DNA of 64,000 nucleotides from Trinickia sp. Y13 (GTDB lineage Bacteria; Pseudomonadota; Gammaproteobacteria; Burkholderiales; Burkholderiaceae). The translations under genes and the position numbers were made by a program. The stretch is taken from NCBI RefSeq assembly GCF_029522115.1, contig NZ_JAKWFK010000003.1:124001-188000 (forward strand), in the 5' to 3' direction. Each line of letters opens with the position of its first letter. Position 1 is the stretch's first letter. Under the pieces are notes generated by a model that saw only the letters and a program-made list of their open reading frames with translations, was not told the DNA's origin and made no database searches. Shown in pieces: positions 28,277 to 37,218 of this stretch.

Positions 28277-30973
28277 ATGTCCGCTGTGCCCGACGAAGTC
28301 ATGAAATATGTCGCCGCCGATAAAGACGACGATCCCCAAGAAACCGGCGAATGGCTCGACGCGCTCGAAGGGGTCATTTCTGCCGTCGGCCCGGACCGAG
28401 CGCACTATTTGATCGAAAAGCAGATCGAGTTCGCCCGCGTGCACGGCGAGCATCTGCCGTTCTCGGCCAATACGCCGTACATCAATACGATTCCCGTGTC
28501 GCGCCAGGCCAAGATTCCGGGCGACCAGGACATCGAGCATCGCATCCGCTCGTATACGCGCTGGAACGCGATCGCGATGGTGCTGCGCGCCGGCAAGCAT
28601 ACGAACGTGGGCGGCCACATCGCGTCGTTCGCCTCGGCGGCCACGCTGTACGACGTCGGCTTCAACCATTTCTGGCATGCGCCGTCGCCCGAGCATGGCG
28701 GCGATCTCGTGTTCGTGCAGGGGCACTCGTCGCCGGGTGTCTATTCGCGCGCGTTCCTGCTCGGCCGGTTGACGGAGAAGCAGCTCGACAACTTCCGCCA
28801 GGAAGTGGGCGGCGAGGGCATCTCGTCGTATCCGCACCCGTGGCTGATGCCCGATTTCTGGCAATTCCCGACCGTTTCGATGGGCCTTGGGCCGATCATG
28901 GCGATCTATCAAGCGCGCTTCATGAAGTACATGCAAGCGCGCGGCATCGCCAAGACGCAGGGCCGCAAGGTCTGGGCGTTCCTCGGCGACGGCGAAACGG
29001 ACGAGCCCGAATCGCTCGGCGCGATCGGCATGGCCGGCCGCGAGCGGCTCGATAACCTGGTTTTCGTCATCAACTGCAACTTGCAGCGCCTCGATGGCCC
29101 GGTGCGCGGCAACGGCAAGATCATTCAAGAGCTCGAATCGGAATTCCGCGGCGCCGGCTGGAACGTCATCAAGGTGGTCTGGGGCAGCCGCTGGGACGCA
29201 TTGTTCGCGCGCGACAAGACCGGTGCGCTGATGCGCCGCATGATGGAAGTCGTCGACGGCGAATACCAAACGTACAAATCGGAATCGGGCGCGTTCGTGC
29301 GCGAGCATTTCTTCAACACGCCCGAGTTGAAGGCGCTCGTCGCCGATTGGTCCGACGAGGACATCTGGAACCTGAACCGCGGCGGCCACGATCCGCACAA
29401 GATCTACGCGGCGTTTCATGAAGCGACGCACGCGAAGGGTCAGCCCACCGTCATCCTGGCCAAGACCATCAAGGGCTACGGCATGGGCGAGGCCGGCCAA
29501 GCCATGAACATCACCCACCAGCAAAAGAAGATGCAGGTGGATCAGCTCAAGGTGTTCCGCGATCAATTCCGCCTGCCGATCTCCGACGAAGATATCGTCA
29601 ACGTGCCGTACCTGACGTTCGAAGAAGGCTCGAAGGAACTCGAGTACATGCGCACGCGGCGTCAAGAGCTTGGCGGCTATCTGCCGGCGCGCCGGCAGAA
29701 GGCCGAATCGCTGCCGGTGCCGGCGCTGAGCGCGTTCGAGCCTTTGCTCAAGGGCACGGGCGAAGGGCGCGAGATCTCCACGACGATGGCGTTCGTGCGG
29801 ATCTTGAACATCCTGCTCAAGGACAAAGCGCTCGGCAAGCGCGTCGTGCCGATCGTGCCTGACGAATCGCGCACGTTCGGCATGGAGGGCTTGTTCCGCC
29901 AGATCGGCATTTGGAATCAGGAAGGGCAGAAGTACGTGCCGGAAGATTCCGATCAGCTGATGTTCTATAAGGAATCGGAAACCGGCCAGATCCTGCAGGA
30001 AGGCATCAACGAAGCCGGCGGCATGTGTGACTGGATCGCGGCTGCGACGTCGTATTCGACGCACGGCGAGATCATGGTGCCGTTCTACGTCTTCTATTCG
30101 ATGTTCGGCTTGCAGCGGATCGGCGATCTCGTGTGGGCGGCCGGGGACATGCGCTCGCGCGGTTTCCTGCTCGGCGGCACGGCGGGGCGCACGACGCTGA
30201 ACGGCGAAGGCTTGCAGCACGAAGACGGCCACTCGCTGCTGTGGGCGCAATCGGTTCCGAATTGCCTGAGCTACGACCCCACGTTCGGCTACGAGCTCGC
30301 GGTCATCATGCAAGACGGCTTGCGCCGCATGGTGCAGAACCAGGAAGACGTGTTCTATTACATCACCGTGATGAACGAGAACTACGAGCACCCGGCCATG
30401 CCGCAGGGCGAGAACGTAGCGAGCGACATCATCAAGGGCATGTATTCGTTCAAGAAGGCCGACGGTGCATCGAAGAGCCCGCGCGTGCAACTGATGGGCG
30501 CCGGCACGATCATGAACGAAGTGATCGCGGCCGCCGATCTGCTCAAGAACGATTGGGGCGTCGACGCCGATATTTGGGGCGTGCCGAGCTTCACCCAGCT
30601 CGCGCGCGAAGGCCAGGACATCGCGCGTTGGAACCTGTTGCATCCGAGCGAGCCGCGCAAGCTCTCGCACGTCGAGACGCTGCTCAAGGATGCGAAGGGT
30701 CCCGTCATCGCTTCGACCGATTACGTGCGTGCGCTGGCCGATCAGATTCGCGCTTACGTGCCGAACCGGTTCGTGGTGCTCGGCACCGACGGCTTCGGCC
30801 GCTCGGATACGCGCGAGAAGCTGCGTCATTTCTTCGAAGTCGATCGTTACTGGGTCACCGTTGCGGCGCTGAACGCGCTGGCCGACGAGGGCGCGATCGA
30901 GCGCAAGGTCGTAGCCGATGCGTTGTCCAAGTACCGGCTCGACCCCAACAAACCCAACCCGATGACCGTTTAA
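28277..30973 (+). CDS. aceE: Pyruvate dehydrogenase E1 component, homodimeric type
   Basis: Thiamine-diphosphate-dependent decarboxylation of pyruvate and acetylation of E2, the entry from glycolysis to acetyl-CoA. It has 898 aa, the size of the single-chain AceE E1. The ThDP motif region GDGETDEPES...NLVFVINCNLQRLDGPVRGNG is clear, and the N-terminal block NTPYINTIP and HVGGHIASFASAATLYDV-type NVGGHIASFAS agree with the family. The start MSAVPDEVMKY at 28277 has AGGAG upstream. It is first in the aceE-aceF-lpdA operon. Confidence 0.97.
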   Translation: MSAVPDEVMKYVAADKDDDPQETGEWLDALEGVISAVGPDRAHYLIEKQIEFARVHGEHLPFSANTPYINTIPVSRQAKIPGDQDIEHRIRSYTRWNAIAMVLRAGKHTNVGGHIASFASAATLYDVGFNHFWHAPSPEHGGDLVFVQGHSSPGVYSRAFLLGRLTEKQLDNFRQEVGGEGISSYPHPWLMPDFWQFPTVSMGLGPIMAIYQARFMKYMQARGIAKTQGRKVWAFLGDGETDEPESLGAIGMAGRERLDNLVFVINCNLQRLDGPVRGNGKIIQELESEFRGAGWNVIKVVWGSRWDALFARDKTGALMRRMMEVVDGEYQTYKSESGAFVREHFFNTPELKALVADWSDEDIWNLNRGGHDPHKIYAAFHEATHAKGQPTVILAKTIKGYGMGEAGQAMNITHQQKKMQVDQLKVFRDQFRLPISDEDIVNVPYLTFEEGSKELEYMRTRRQELGGYLPARRQKAESLPVPALSAFEPLLKGTGEGREISTTMAFVRILNILLKDKALGKRVVPIVPDESRTFGMEGLFRQIGIWNQEGQKYVPEDSDQLMFYKESETGQILQEGINEAGGMCDWIAAATSYSTHGEIMVPFYVFYSMFGLQRIGDLVWAAGDMRSRGFLLGGTAGRTTLNGEGLQHEDGHSLLWAQSVPNCLSYDPTFGYELAVIMQDGLRRMVQNQEDVFYYITVMNENYEHPAMPQGENVASDIIKGMYSFKKADGASKSPRVQLMGAGTIMNEVIAAADLLKNDWGVDADIWGVPSFTQLAREGQDIARWNLLHPSEPRKLSHVETLLKDAKGPVIASTDYVRALADQIRAYVPNRFVVLGTDGFGRSDTREKLRHFFEVDRYWVTVAALNALADEGAIERKVVADALSKYRLDPNKPNPMTV

Positions 30974-30997
30974 GGCATCGCCTTCGCGTGAGGCTAT

Positions 30998-31031
30998 GCG
31001 CGCCCGCCGCTTGGTAACACGGCGGGCGCGC
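30998..31031 (+). other. Strong intercistronic hairpin between aceE and aceF
   Basis: GCGCGCCCGCCG (30998-31009) and CGGCGGGCGCGC (31020-31031) form a 12-bp perfect stem with a 10-nt loop. There is no following run of T, so it is unlikely to be a simple terminator. It could stabilise the upstream message or attenuate transcription between E1 and E2. Confidence 0.6.
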
Positions 31032-31057
31032 CTGTGTGAGCCCTGGAGACACGAACA

Positions 31058-32743
31058 ATGAGTGAAGCGATCGAAGTCAAGGTGCCGGACATCGGCGACT
31101 ATAAAGACGTGCCCGTCATCGAGATCCTCGTGAAGGCCGGCGACGCCGTCGAAAAAGAACAGTCCCTCGTGACGCTGGAGTCGGACAAGGCGACGATGGA
31201 CGTGCCGAGCCCGCAAGCGGGCACGGTCAAGGAAGTGAAGATCAAGCAGGGCGATTCCGTGTCGGAAGGCACGTTGATCGTGCTGCTCGAGCCCGTTGCG
31301 GGCGGCGCGCAAAATGCCAAACCCGCGCAGGCCAACGGCGCCGCGGGCAGCGCGCAAGCGAGCGCCCCGGCGCAAGCGGCTGCCGCGCCCGCTCCCGCCC
31401 CCACAGGCGGCGGCAGCGTGCAGGAAGTGAAGGTGCCGGACATCGGCGACTACAAAGACGTGCCCGTCATCGAAGTGGCGGTCAAGCCCGGCGATGCGGT
31501 CGAGAAAGAGCAGTCGCTCATGACGCTCGAATCGGACAAGGCGACGATGGACGTGCCGAGCCCGGTGGCCGGCGTCGTCAAGGAAGTAAAAGTGAAGGTG
31601 GGCGACACGGTGTCCGAAGGCACGCTGATCGTCCTCGTCGAGGCACAAGGCGCGCAGGGCGCCGCGCCGGCAGCGCCGGCGAAGGAGCCGGCCGCGGCCG
31701 CCAAGAAAGTGGAACCGCCCGCCGATTCGCCGCGCGAAGACGCACGGCACAGCATGCCGGCGCAACCGTCCGCGCTCGCGCAAGCGCCGATCATTCCGGC
31801 CGGCGAAGGCGGGGCGCGCCAGCCGAGTCATGCATCGCCGTCGGTGCGCAAGTTCGCGCGCGAGCTTGGCGTCGACATCGCTCGCGTACCCGGGACCGGC
31901 CCCAAGGGCCGCATCACGCAGGACGACGTCACCGCGTTCGTCAAGGGCGTGATGACGGGGCAGCGCGCGCTTGCCGGTGCCGCGCCCGCTGCGTCGGCCG
32001 GCGGCGGCGAGCTCAATCTGCTGCCGTGGCCGAAGGTCGATTTCACGAAGTTCGGCCCCATCGATCCGAAGCCGCTCTCGCGCATCAAGAAAATCTCGGG
32101 CGCCAATCTGCATCGCAATTGGGTCATGATTCCGCACGTCACGAACAACGACGAAGCGGATATCACCGAGCTCGAAGCGCTGCGGGTGCAGTTGAACAAG
32201 GAAAACGAAAAAGCGGGCGTGAAGATCACGATGCTCGCATTCGTCATCAAGGCCGTGGTATCGGCGTTGCGCAAATTCCCGACGTTCAATGCGAGTCTTG
32301 ACGGCGACAATCTGGTCTTCAAGCAGTACTACCACGTCGGCTTCGCGGCCGATACGCCGAACGGTCTCGTCGTGCCGGTCATTCGCGATGCGGACAAGAA
32401 GGGGCTCATCGACATCGCCAAGGAAATGGCCGAGCTGTCCAAGCTCGCCCGCGAAGGCAAGCTCAAGCCCGATCAGATGCAAGGCGGCTGCTTCTCGATT
32501 TCCTCGCTCGGCGGTATCGGCGGCACGCATTTCACGCCGATCATCAACGCACCCGAAGTGGCGATTCTGGGGCTGTCGCGCAGCGCCATGAAGCCCGTGT
32601 GGGATGGCAAGCAGTTCGTGCCGCGCCTCACGCTGCCGCTCTCGCTCTCGTACGATCACCGCGTGATCGACGGTGCGGCAGCCGCGCGCTTCAACGCGTA
32701 TCTCGGTGCGCTGCTCGCCGATTTCCGGCGCGTGATTCTTTAA
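31058..32743 (+). CDS. aceF: Dihydrolipoamide acetyltransferase, E2 of pyruvate dehydrogenase
   Basis: Core of the PDH complex, transferring acetyl from lipoyl-lysine to CoA. It has 561 aa. Two N-terminal lipoyl domains are nearly repeats of each other, with lipoylated Lys44 and Lys161 in ESDKATMDVP. They are separated by Ala/Pro-rich flexible linkers. The E1/E3-binding domain (about 262-300, ASPSVRKFARELGVDIARVPGTGPKGRI) and catalytic domain follow, ending with the active-site SYDHRVIDGA. The ATG at 31058 has CTGGAGA upstream. It lies 84 nt after aceE. Confidence 0.97.
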   Translation: MSEAIEVKVPDIGDYKDVPVIEILVKAGDAVEKEQSLVTLESDKATMDVPSPQAGTVKEVKIKQGDSVSEGTLIVLLEPVAGGAQNAKPAQANGAAGSAQASAPAQAAAAPAPAPTGGGSVQEVKVPDIGDYKDVPVIEVAVKPGDAVEKEQSLMTLESDKATMDVPSPVAGVVKEVKVKVGDTVSEGTLIVLVEAQGAQGAAPAAPAKEPAAAAKKVEPPADSPREDARHSMPAQPSALAQAPIIPAGEGGARQPSHASPSVRKFARELGVDIARVPGTGPKGRITQDDVTAFVKGVMTGQRALAGAAPAASAGGGELNLLPWPKVDFTKFGPIDPKPLSRIKKISGANLHRNWVMIPHVTNNDEADITELEALRVQLNKENEKAGVKITMLAFVIKAVVSALRKFPTFNASLDGDNLVFKQYYHVGFAADTPNGLVVPVIRDADKKGLIDIAKEMAELSKLAREGKLKPDQMQGGCFSISSLGGIGGTHFTPIINAPEVAILGLSRSAMKPVWDGKQFVPRLTLPLSLSYDHRVIDGAAAARFNAYLGALLADFRRVIL

Positions 32744-32782
32744 TCGTCGAATACGGCGCGGTCCAAAAACAAGGGGACGTGA

Positions 32783-34570
32783 ATGAGTCTCGTCGAAGTG
32801 AAGGTGCCGGATATCGGCGATTTCAACGATGTCGACGTTATCGAGGTCAACATCAAGCCTGGCGACGTGATCGAGAAAGAGCAGTCGTTGCTCACGCTCG
32901 AATCGGATAAGGCGTCGATGGAAGTGCCGAGCGATGTGGCCGGCACGGTCAAGGAAGTGAGAATCAAGGCCGGCGACAAGGTGTCGCAAGGAACGGTGGT
33001 CGCGCTCGTCGAGGCGCAAGAGGCGGCCCCCGCGCCGGCCAAGGCTGCGAGCGCGCCGCCTGCTGCCGCAGCGCCCGCGCCGGCCCAGAGCGCGGCCCCG
33101 TCCGCCGCTTCGGCTGGCGCTGCTGCCGCACCCGCGGCGGGCAGCTACGCCGGTGCGGCCGACGTCGAATGCGACATGCTCGTGCTCGGCGCCGGTCCCG
33201 GCGGCTATTCGGCGGCATTCCGCTCGGCCGATCTAGGCATGAAGACGGTGCTCGTGGAGCGTTATTCGACGCTCGGCGGCGTGTGCTTGAACGTCGGGTG
33301 CATTCCGTCGAAGGCGCTGCTGCATACGGCGCTCATCACCGACGAAGTCGCGGCCCTGGCCGAGCATGGCATCACGTTCGGCAAGCCGCAGATCGATCTC
33401 GACAAGCTGCGCGGATTCAAGTCGGGCGTCGTCAAGAAGCTGACGACGGGCCTGGCCGGCATGGCGAAGGCGCGCAAGGTCGAAGTGGTGACGGGCGTCG
33501 GCGCATTCCTCGATCCGCACCATATGGAAGTGCAGGGCGAGGGCGGCAAGAAGGTCGTCAAGTTCAAGCAGGCGATCATCGCGGCCGGCTCGCAAGCCGT
33601 GAAACTGCCGTTCATGCCGGAGGACCCGCGCGTCGTCGATTCGACGGGTGCGCTCGAGTTGCGCCAAGTGCCGCAGCGCATGCTCGTCATCGGCGGGGGC
33701 ATCATCGGCCTCGAAATGGCGACCGTCTATGCAACGCTCGGCGCGCAGATCGACGTCGTGGAAATGCTCGACGGCTTGATGATGGGCGCCGATCGCGACC
33801 TCGTGAAGGTCTGGGAGAAGTACAGCTCGAAGTATTTCTCGAAGGTGATGCTGCGCACGAAGACGGCGGCCGCCGAGGCGAAATCGGATGGCATCTACGT
33901 CAAGTTCGAAGGCGAGCAGGCGCCGGCCGAGCCGCAGCGCTACGATCTCGTGCTCGTCGCCGTCGGCCGCAGCCCGAATGGCAAGAAGATCGGCGCGGAC
34001 AGGGCGGGCGTGGCGGTGACGGATCGCGGCTTCATCGACGTCGATAAGCAGATGCGTACGAACGTGCCGCATATCTTTGCCATCGGCGATGTCGTCGGCC
34101 AGCCCATGCTCGCGCACAAGGCCGTGCACGAGGGGCATGTGGCGGCCGAGGCCGCGCATGGCGAGAAGGCGTACTTCGACGCGCTGCAGATTCCGTCGGT
34201 CGCTTATACGGATCCGGAAGTGGCATGGGCCGGCAAGACGGAAGAGCAGTGCAAGGCCGAAGGCATCAAGTACGGCAAGGCGGTCTTCCCGTGGGCCGCA
34301 TCGGGCCGCGCGATCGCCAACGGCCGCGACGAGGGCTTCACGAAGCTGATCTTCGATGAGCAAACCCATCGCGTGATCGGCGGCGGTATCGTCGGGCTCA
34401 ACGCCGGCGATCTGATCAGCGAAGTCTGTTTGGCGATCGAGATGGGGGCGGATGCGACCGACATCGGCCGCACGATCCATCCGCACCCGACGCTGGGCGA
34501 ATCGGTCGGGATGGCAGCCGAACTGTTCGAAGGCGTGTGCACGGACTTGCCGCCGCAGCGAAAGAAGTAG
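32783..34570 (+). CDS. lpdA: Dihydrolipoamide dehydrogenase (E3) with N-terminal lipoyl domain
   Basis: FAD-dependent reoxidation of dihydrolipoyl-lysine with NAD+. It has 595 aa, about 120 longer than enteric Lpd, because a lipoyl domain (1-80, Lys43 in ESDKASMEVP) and an Ala/Pro linker precede the enzyme. The FAD motif is VLGAGPGGYSAAFRSA and the redox disulfide is Cys168/Cys173 in GGVCLNVGCIPSK. The NAD-binding GGGIIGLEMA and the C-terminal His566-Pro-His568 active site with a following Glu are present. This architecture is known from betaproteobacteria. Its lipoyl DNA closely resembles those in aceF, indicating duplication within the operon. Confidence 0.96.
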   Translation: MSLVEVKVPDIGDFNDVDVIEVNIKPGDVIEKEQSLLTLESDKASMEVPSDVAGTVKEVRIKAGDKVSQGTVVALVEAQEAAPAPAKAASAPPAAAAPAPAQSAAPSAASAGAAAAPAAGSYAGAADVECDMLVLGAGPGGYSAAFRSADLGMKTVLVERYSTLGGVCLNVGCIPSKALLHTALITDEVAALAEHGITFGKPQIDLDKLRGFKSGVVKKLTTGLAGMAKARKVEVVTGVGAFLDPHHMEVQGEGGKKVVKFKQAIIAAGSQAVKLPFMPEDPRVVDSTGALELRQVPQRMLVIGGGIIGLEMATVYATLGAQIDVVEMLDGLMMGADRDLVKVWEKYSSKYFSKVMLRTKTAAAEAKSDGIYVKFEGEQAPAEPQRYDLVLVAVGRSPNGKKIGADRAGVAVTDRGFIDVDKQMRTNVPHIFAIGDVVGQPMLAHKAVHEGHVAAEAAHGEKAYFDALQIPSVAYTDPEVAWAGKTEEQCKAEGIKYGKAVFPWAASGRAIANGRDEGFTKLIFDEQTHRVIGGGIVGLNAGDLISEVCLAIEMGADATDIGRTIHPHPTLGESVGMAAELFEGVCTDLPPQRKK

Positions 34571-34740
34571 GGCGTGTCGCTTGCCGCCGGGCGCGTGTCC
34601 GGCGGCGCACCAAAGCTGACCGGCGCTCGGGGCGAGCGGCGGGCGGCGGGCGCACGTGCTGCGCCTGGTTCGGGCAAGGCGCGCACGCAGGCGCCTTGCC
34701 GTGTTACCGCAGAATGTTCGAAAAGCGCCGGAAGAAACAA

Positions 34741-34773
34741 AAACGGCGCGCTCCCGTAAGGAGCGCGCCGTTT
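34741..34773. terminator. Bidirectional terminator between lpdA and phaP
   Basis: AAACGGCGCGCTCC, loop CGTAA, GGAGCGCGCCGTTT. On the minus strand the stem is followed by TTGTTT, so it is best suited to phaP. It is the only U-tract terminator seen for lpdA as well. Confidence 0.8.
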
Positions 34774-34803
34774 CGCGTTTCGGCGTGTCGCGCGGGCCGA
34801 GAC

Positions 34804-35385
34804 TTAGGCGGCCGTCTTCTTCGTGGCGGCAGCGCGCGAAGCTTGCGACGCTGCTTGCTGAGCAGCCTTCTGCGCAGCCGTGGCGGCGGCGTTGAAGTTG
34901 CTTTCGGCGATTTCGACAGCTTGCTTCGTGGCCTTGTGAACCGTTTCGTACGTCGTGTTCGCGGCGGTGATCGCCGACTTCATGACGGCGACGGCGGTTT
35001 CCGAGCCGGCCGGGGCATTCTTCGCGACGTTCTCGACGAGCGCTTGCACCTTGCGGTTTTGCTCTTCGTACTGGGCTTCCGCAACGCGCGCGAATTCAGC
35101 TTGCGTGGCCGAGGCGATTTCGTACAAATGACGACCGTACGAGAGCACCTTTTCGGCGACCGGCTGCGTCAGGCTGGCTTGCAGCGCGACGAATTCTTGC
35201 GCATCCTTGACCGACAGCGCACGTTGTGCGTTTTCCTGGCCTTCGGCGAGCGTCGACTTCACCACTTGGAGGTTCAGTTCGACAAGCTTTTCGATGCCTT
35301 CGAAGGCCTTGTTCGTCAGACCGAAGAGGGCTTCGAGGTTTGCTTTTTGTGCTGCGGCGAATTGCTCAGGTGTCAGCAGAGTCAT
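34804..35385 (-). CDS. phaP: Phasin family protein (PHA granule-associated)
   Basis: A 193-aa amphipathic, helix-rich protein that coats polyhydroxyalkanoate granules. The translation starts [30 protein letters not shown], the typical phasin N terminus. It continues as long Ala/Glu/Gln-rich helices and ends in an Ala/Lys-rich tail ([12 protein letters not shown]). There is no signal peptide or Cys. AGGAG lies 8 nt before the ATG. It converges on the PDH operon, which provides the acetyl-CoA for PHA synthesis, and its promoter carries two operator-like dyads. No phaCAB genes are in the window. Confidence 0.93.
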   Translation of the reverse strand: MTLLTPEQFAAAQKANLEALFGLTNKAFEGIEKLVELNLQVVKSTLAEGQENAQRALSVKDAQEFVALQASLTQPVAEKVLSYGRHLYEIASATQAEFARVAEAQYEEQNRKVQALVENVAKNAPAGSETAVAVMKSAITAANTTYETVHKATKQAVEIAESNFNAAATAAQKAAQQAASQASRAAATKKTAA

Positions 35386-35473
35386 GTTTTCGCTCCTGAA
35401 AATCGACCTGTTTCGTCAGATCGAAAGGGTGGAATGGCTAAATTTGCGAGGCGCTTCTTCGGTTCGACGCCTT

Positions 35474-35547
35474 TTGTGCGTCGCAACAACGGTTCCCATT
35501 TTAGGACGACGCGCACAAATGTCAAGCATATTTTGTGCGCCGCACAA
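35474..35547 (-). promoter_or_regulatory. phaP promoter with flanking operator dyads
   Basis: Minus-strand promoter: TTGACA (plus 35520-35525), 16-bp spacer, TAAAAT (plus 35498-35503), an excellent sigma-70 match. A perfect 15-bp dyad, TTGTGCG-C-CGCACAA at 35533-35547, lies just upstream of the -35. An imperfect copy, TTGTGCGTCGCAACAA at 35474-35489, lies at the expected transcription start (about 35491). The pair suggests repression by a protein bound at both sites, plausibly the PHA regulator PhaR. Confidence 0.7.
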
Positions 35548-35937
35548 TAGTGTGATTTTTCTTGTGAAAACAATACGTTGCGAATATTTAGGGTCGTGAC
35601 GATGGTATCGTTTTCCACTGCCGGAAATCATAGGGACAGATTGCCGCAGCGCCATGCCGCGGCAAATGCTGGGGGCATGTGCGCTACCTCGCGGACAATT
35701 TGCCGGTGCGGCGGTAAACCGAACACTAGCCTCGCGCGTTATGCGGCATTGCCTCGAGCGGCGTTGCACGATTGCAGAAAGAAGCCCACCGGAGTGAACG
35801 TTTTCGCTCAAGTTCGGACAAATACCGCCGTTATGCGGTTACGGCCCTAGTAGGCGACGCGGCGCGCGGGCAAGATTCGTGCATGACGCAACCCCGTTTT
35901 ACAAATCGGATCAAGGACGGCCTATAAGTGCTTAATA
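35548..35937. other. Intergenic stretch between phaP and the PBP7-type gene
   Basis: About 390 bp with no ORF I can support on either strand. It contains only the outer control regions of the divergent phaP and peptidoglycan hydrolase genes. No repeat or RNA gene was recognised. Confidence 0.5.
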
Positions 35938-35966
35938 TTGCTAATTTTTCGTAGCTTTACTACACT
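35938..35966 (+). promoter_or_regulatory. Sigma-70 promoter of the PBP7-type endopeptidase gene
   Basis: TTGCTA (35938-35943), 17-bp spacer, TACACT (35961-35966). The start at about 35973 leaves a leader of about 30 nt before the ATG at 36005. Confidence 0.65.
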
Positions 35967-36004
35967 TGCCGTCAACCGTCCGCCACTCCTGCATCAGAAC
36001 ACCA

Positions 36005-37123
36005 ATGAAAATCGCTCTGTTTTCGTCGCTTACCGTGTTGCGAAGCGTGGCGCTCGGCACAATCGTGTCCGCTGCCGCCAGCGCTTTGCTCGTGACGACG
36101 CTGGCGGCCCCGGCGAATGCGTTCGCCGCTACCGGCACCGTCCCGGCGCATCGGCCGGTTCATAAAAAGCATCTGAAGAAAAGGGCGAAAGCCGCTGCTT
36201 CGACGGCCGCGGCCGAACCGGTCAAACGAAAGCGCGCGACTTACACGCTGCGCGGCCATGGCCGGCACGGCGTCCATCGGGTCGCGTTCGAACCGCGCTC
36301 GCCCACGGCTGGGCAGGCTTTCGGCCTGCCCGACACGCCTGAGGGCGTCGCGCTGCGCTCCAATGTCGCATTCGTCGTCGATCAGAACACCTCGGAAGTG
36401 CTGTTCGACAAGAATTCGACCTCGGTCGTGCCCATTGCGTCCATCACCAAACTGATGACGGCGATGGTCGTGCTCGATTCGAAGTCCCCGCTCACCGATC
36501 AGATCGAGGTGACCGCCGATGATCGCGACTACGAGAAGCATACGGGCTCGCGCCTGCACGTGGGGGCGGTCCTCTCGCGCGAAGACATGCTGCATATCGC
36601 GTTGATGGCCTCGGAAAATCGCGCTGCCGCTGCGCTGTCGCGCTACTTCCCGGGCGGGCGGCCGGCGTTTATCGCGGCGATGAACGCCAAAGCCAAAGCG
36701 CTCGGGATGAACGACACGCATTTCGAGAACCCTACGGGCTTGACGAGCCATAACGTCTCGACGGCGCGCGATCTCGTCAAGATGATCAATGCGGCGTACC
36801 AATACCCGCTCATCCGCAAGTTCTCGACCGATCGCAGCTATGAGGTTTACCCGGGCAGGGGTGTGCTGGCCTATAACAGCACCAATGCGCTCGTGCGCAA
36901 CCCGACCTGGGACATTGGCTTGCAGAAGACGGGTTTCATCAATGAAGCGGGCGAGTGCCTCGTGATGCAGGCCACCCTCCATGGTCGTCCCGTGGTGATG
37001 GTCCTACTCGACTCAGCGGGCAAATACTCGCGTTTCGCCGATGCCACGCGCCTGCGCAAATGGCTCGACGAGTCCGACGGCCAGCGCATCACGAGCGCGG
37101 ACGCGGGTGGTCGCGGCACCTGA
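36005..37123 (+). CDS. pbpG: D-alanyl-D-alanine endopeptidase, PBP7/PbpG type
   Basis: A periplasmic low-molecular-weight penicillin-binding protein (S11 family) that cuts peptidoglycan cross-links. It has 372 aa. A signal peptide spans about residues 1-38 (LGTIVSAAASALLVTTLAAPANAFA), followed by a basic Lys/Ala-rich linker. Active-site motifs: SxxK Ser146-Ile-Thr-Lys149, SEN Ser203-Glu-Asn205, and KTG Lys308-Thr-Gly310. The catalytic domain is of PbpG length and lacks the extra C-terminal domain of DacA, favouring endopeptidase activity. A strong terminator follows. Confidence 0.88.
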   Translation: MKIALFSSLTVLRSVALGTIVSAAASALLVTTLAAPANAFAATGTVPAHRPVHKKHLKKRAKAAASTAAAEPVKRKRATYTLRGHGRHGVHRVAFEPRSPTAGQAFGLPDTPEGVALRSNVAFVVDQNTSEVLFDKNSTSVVPIASITKLMTAMVVLDSKSPLTDQIEVTADDRDYEKHTGSRLHVGAVLSREDMLHIALMASENRAAAALSRYFPGGRPAFIAAMNAKAKALGMNDTHFENPTGLTSHNVSTARDLVKMINAAYQYPLIRKFSTDRSYEVYPGRGVLAYNSTNALVRNPTWDIGLQKTGFINEAGECLVMQATLHGRPVVMVLLDSAGKYSRFADATRLRKWLDESDGQRITSADAGGRGT

Positions 37124-37163
37124 AGCTGGGACTGCACGGCCGCTCGCTAGGCGGACGTGGCGC

Positions 37164-37203
37164 AACGAAAAAGCCCCGCGTTGGATGCGGGGCTTTTTCG
37201 TTT
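37164..37203. terminator. Bidirectional terminator between pbpG and the iclR-family gene
   Basis: AACGAAAAAGCCCCGC, a 7-nt loop and GCGGGGCTTTTTCGTT form a long inverted repeat with A and T tracts on both sides. It serves the convergent genes. Confidence 0.9.
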
Positions 37204-37218
37204 TCCGTGAGGAAAAGA

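Noticed and set aside
28175-33019. A 1614-codon open frame on the minus strand opposite aceE-aceF-lpdA
   Set aside because: It mirrors the codon bias of the sense genes, has arginine/leucine/histidine-rich low-information composition and no domain. The sense genes are certain.
34583-34606. GCCGCCGG / CCGGCGGC hairpin just after lpdA
   Set aside because: No U tract and only moderate stem; the clear terminator is at 34741-34773.
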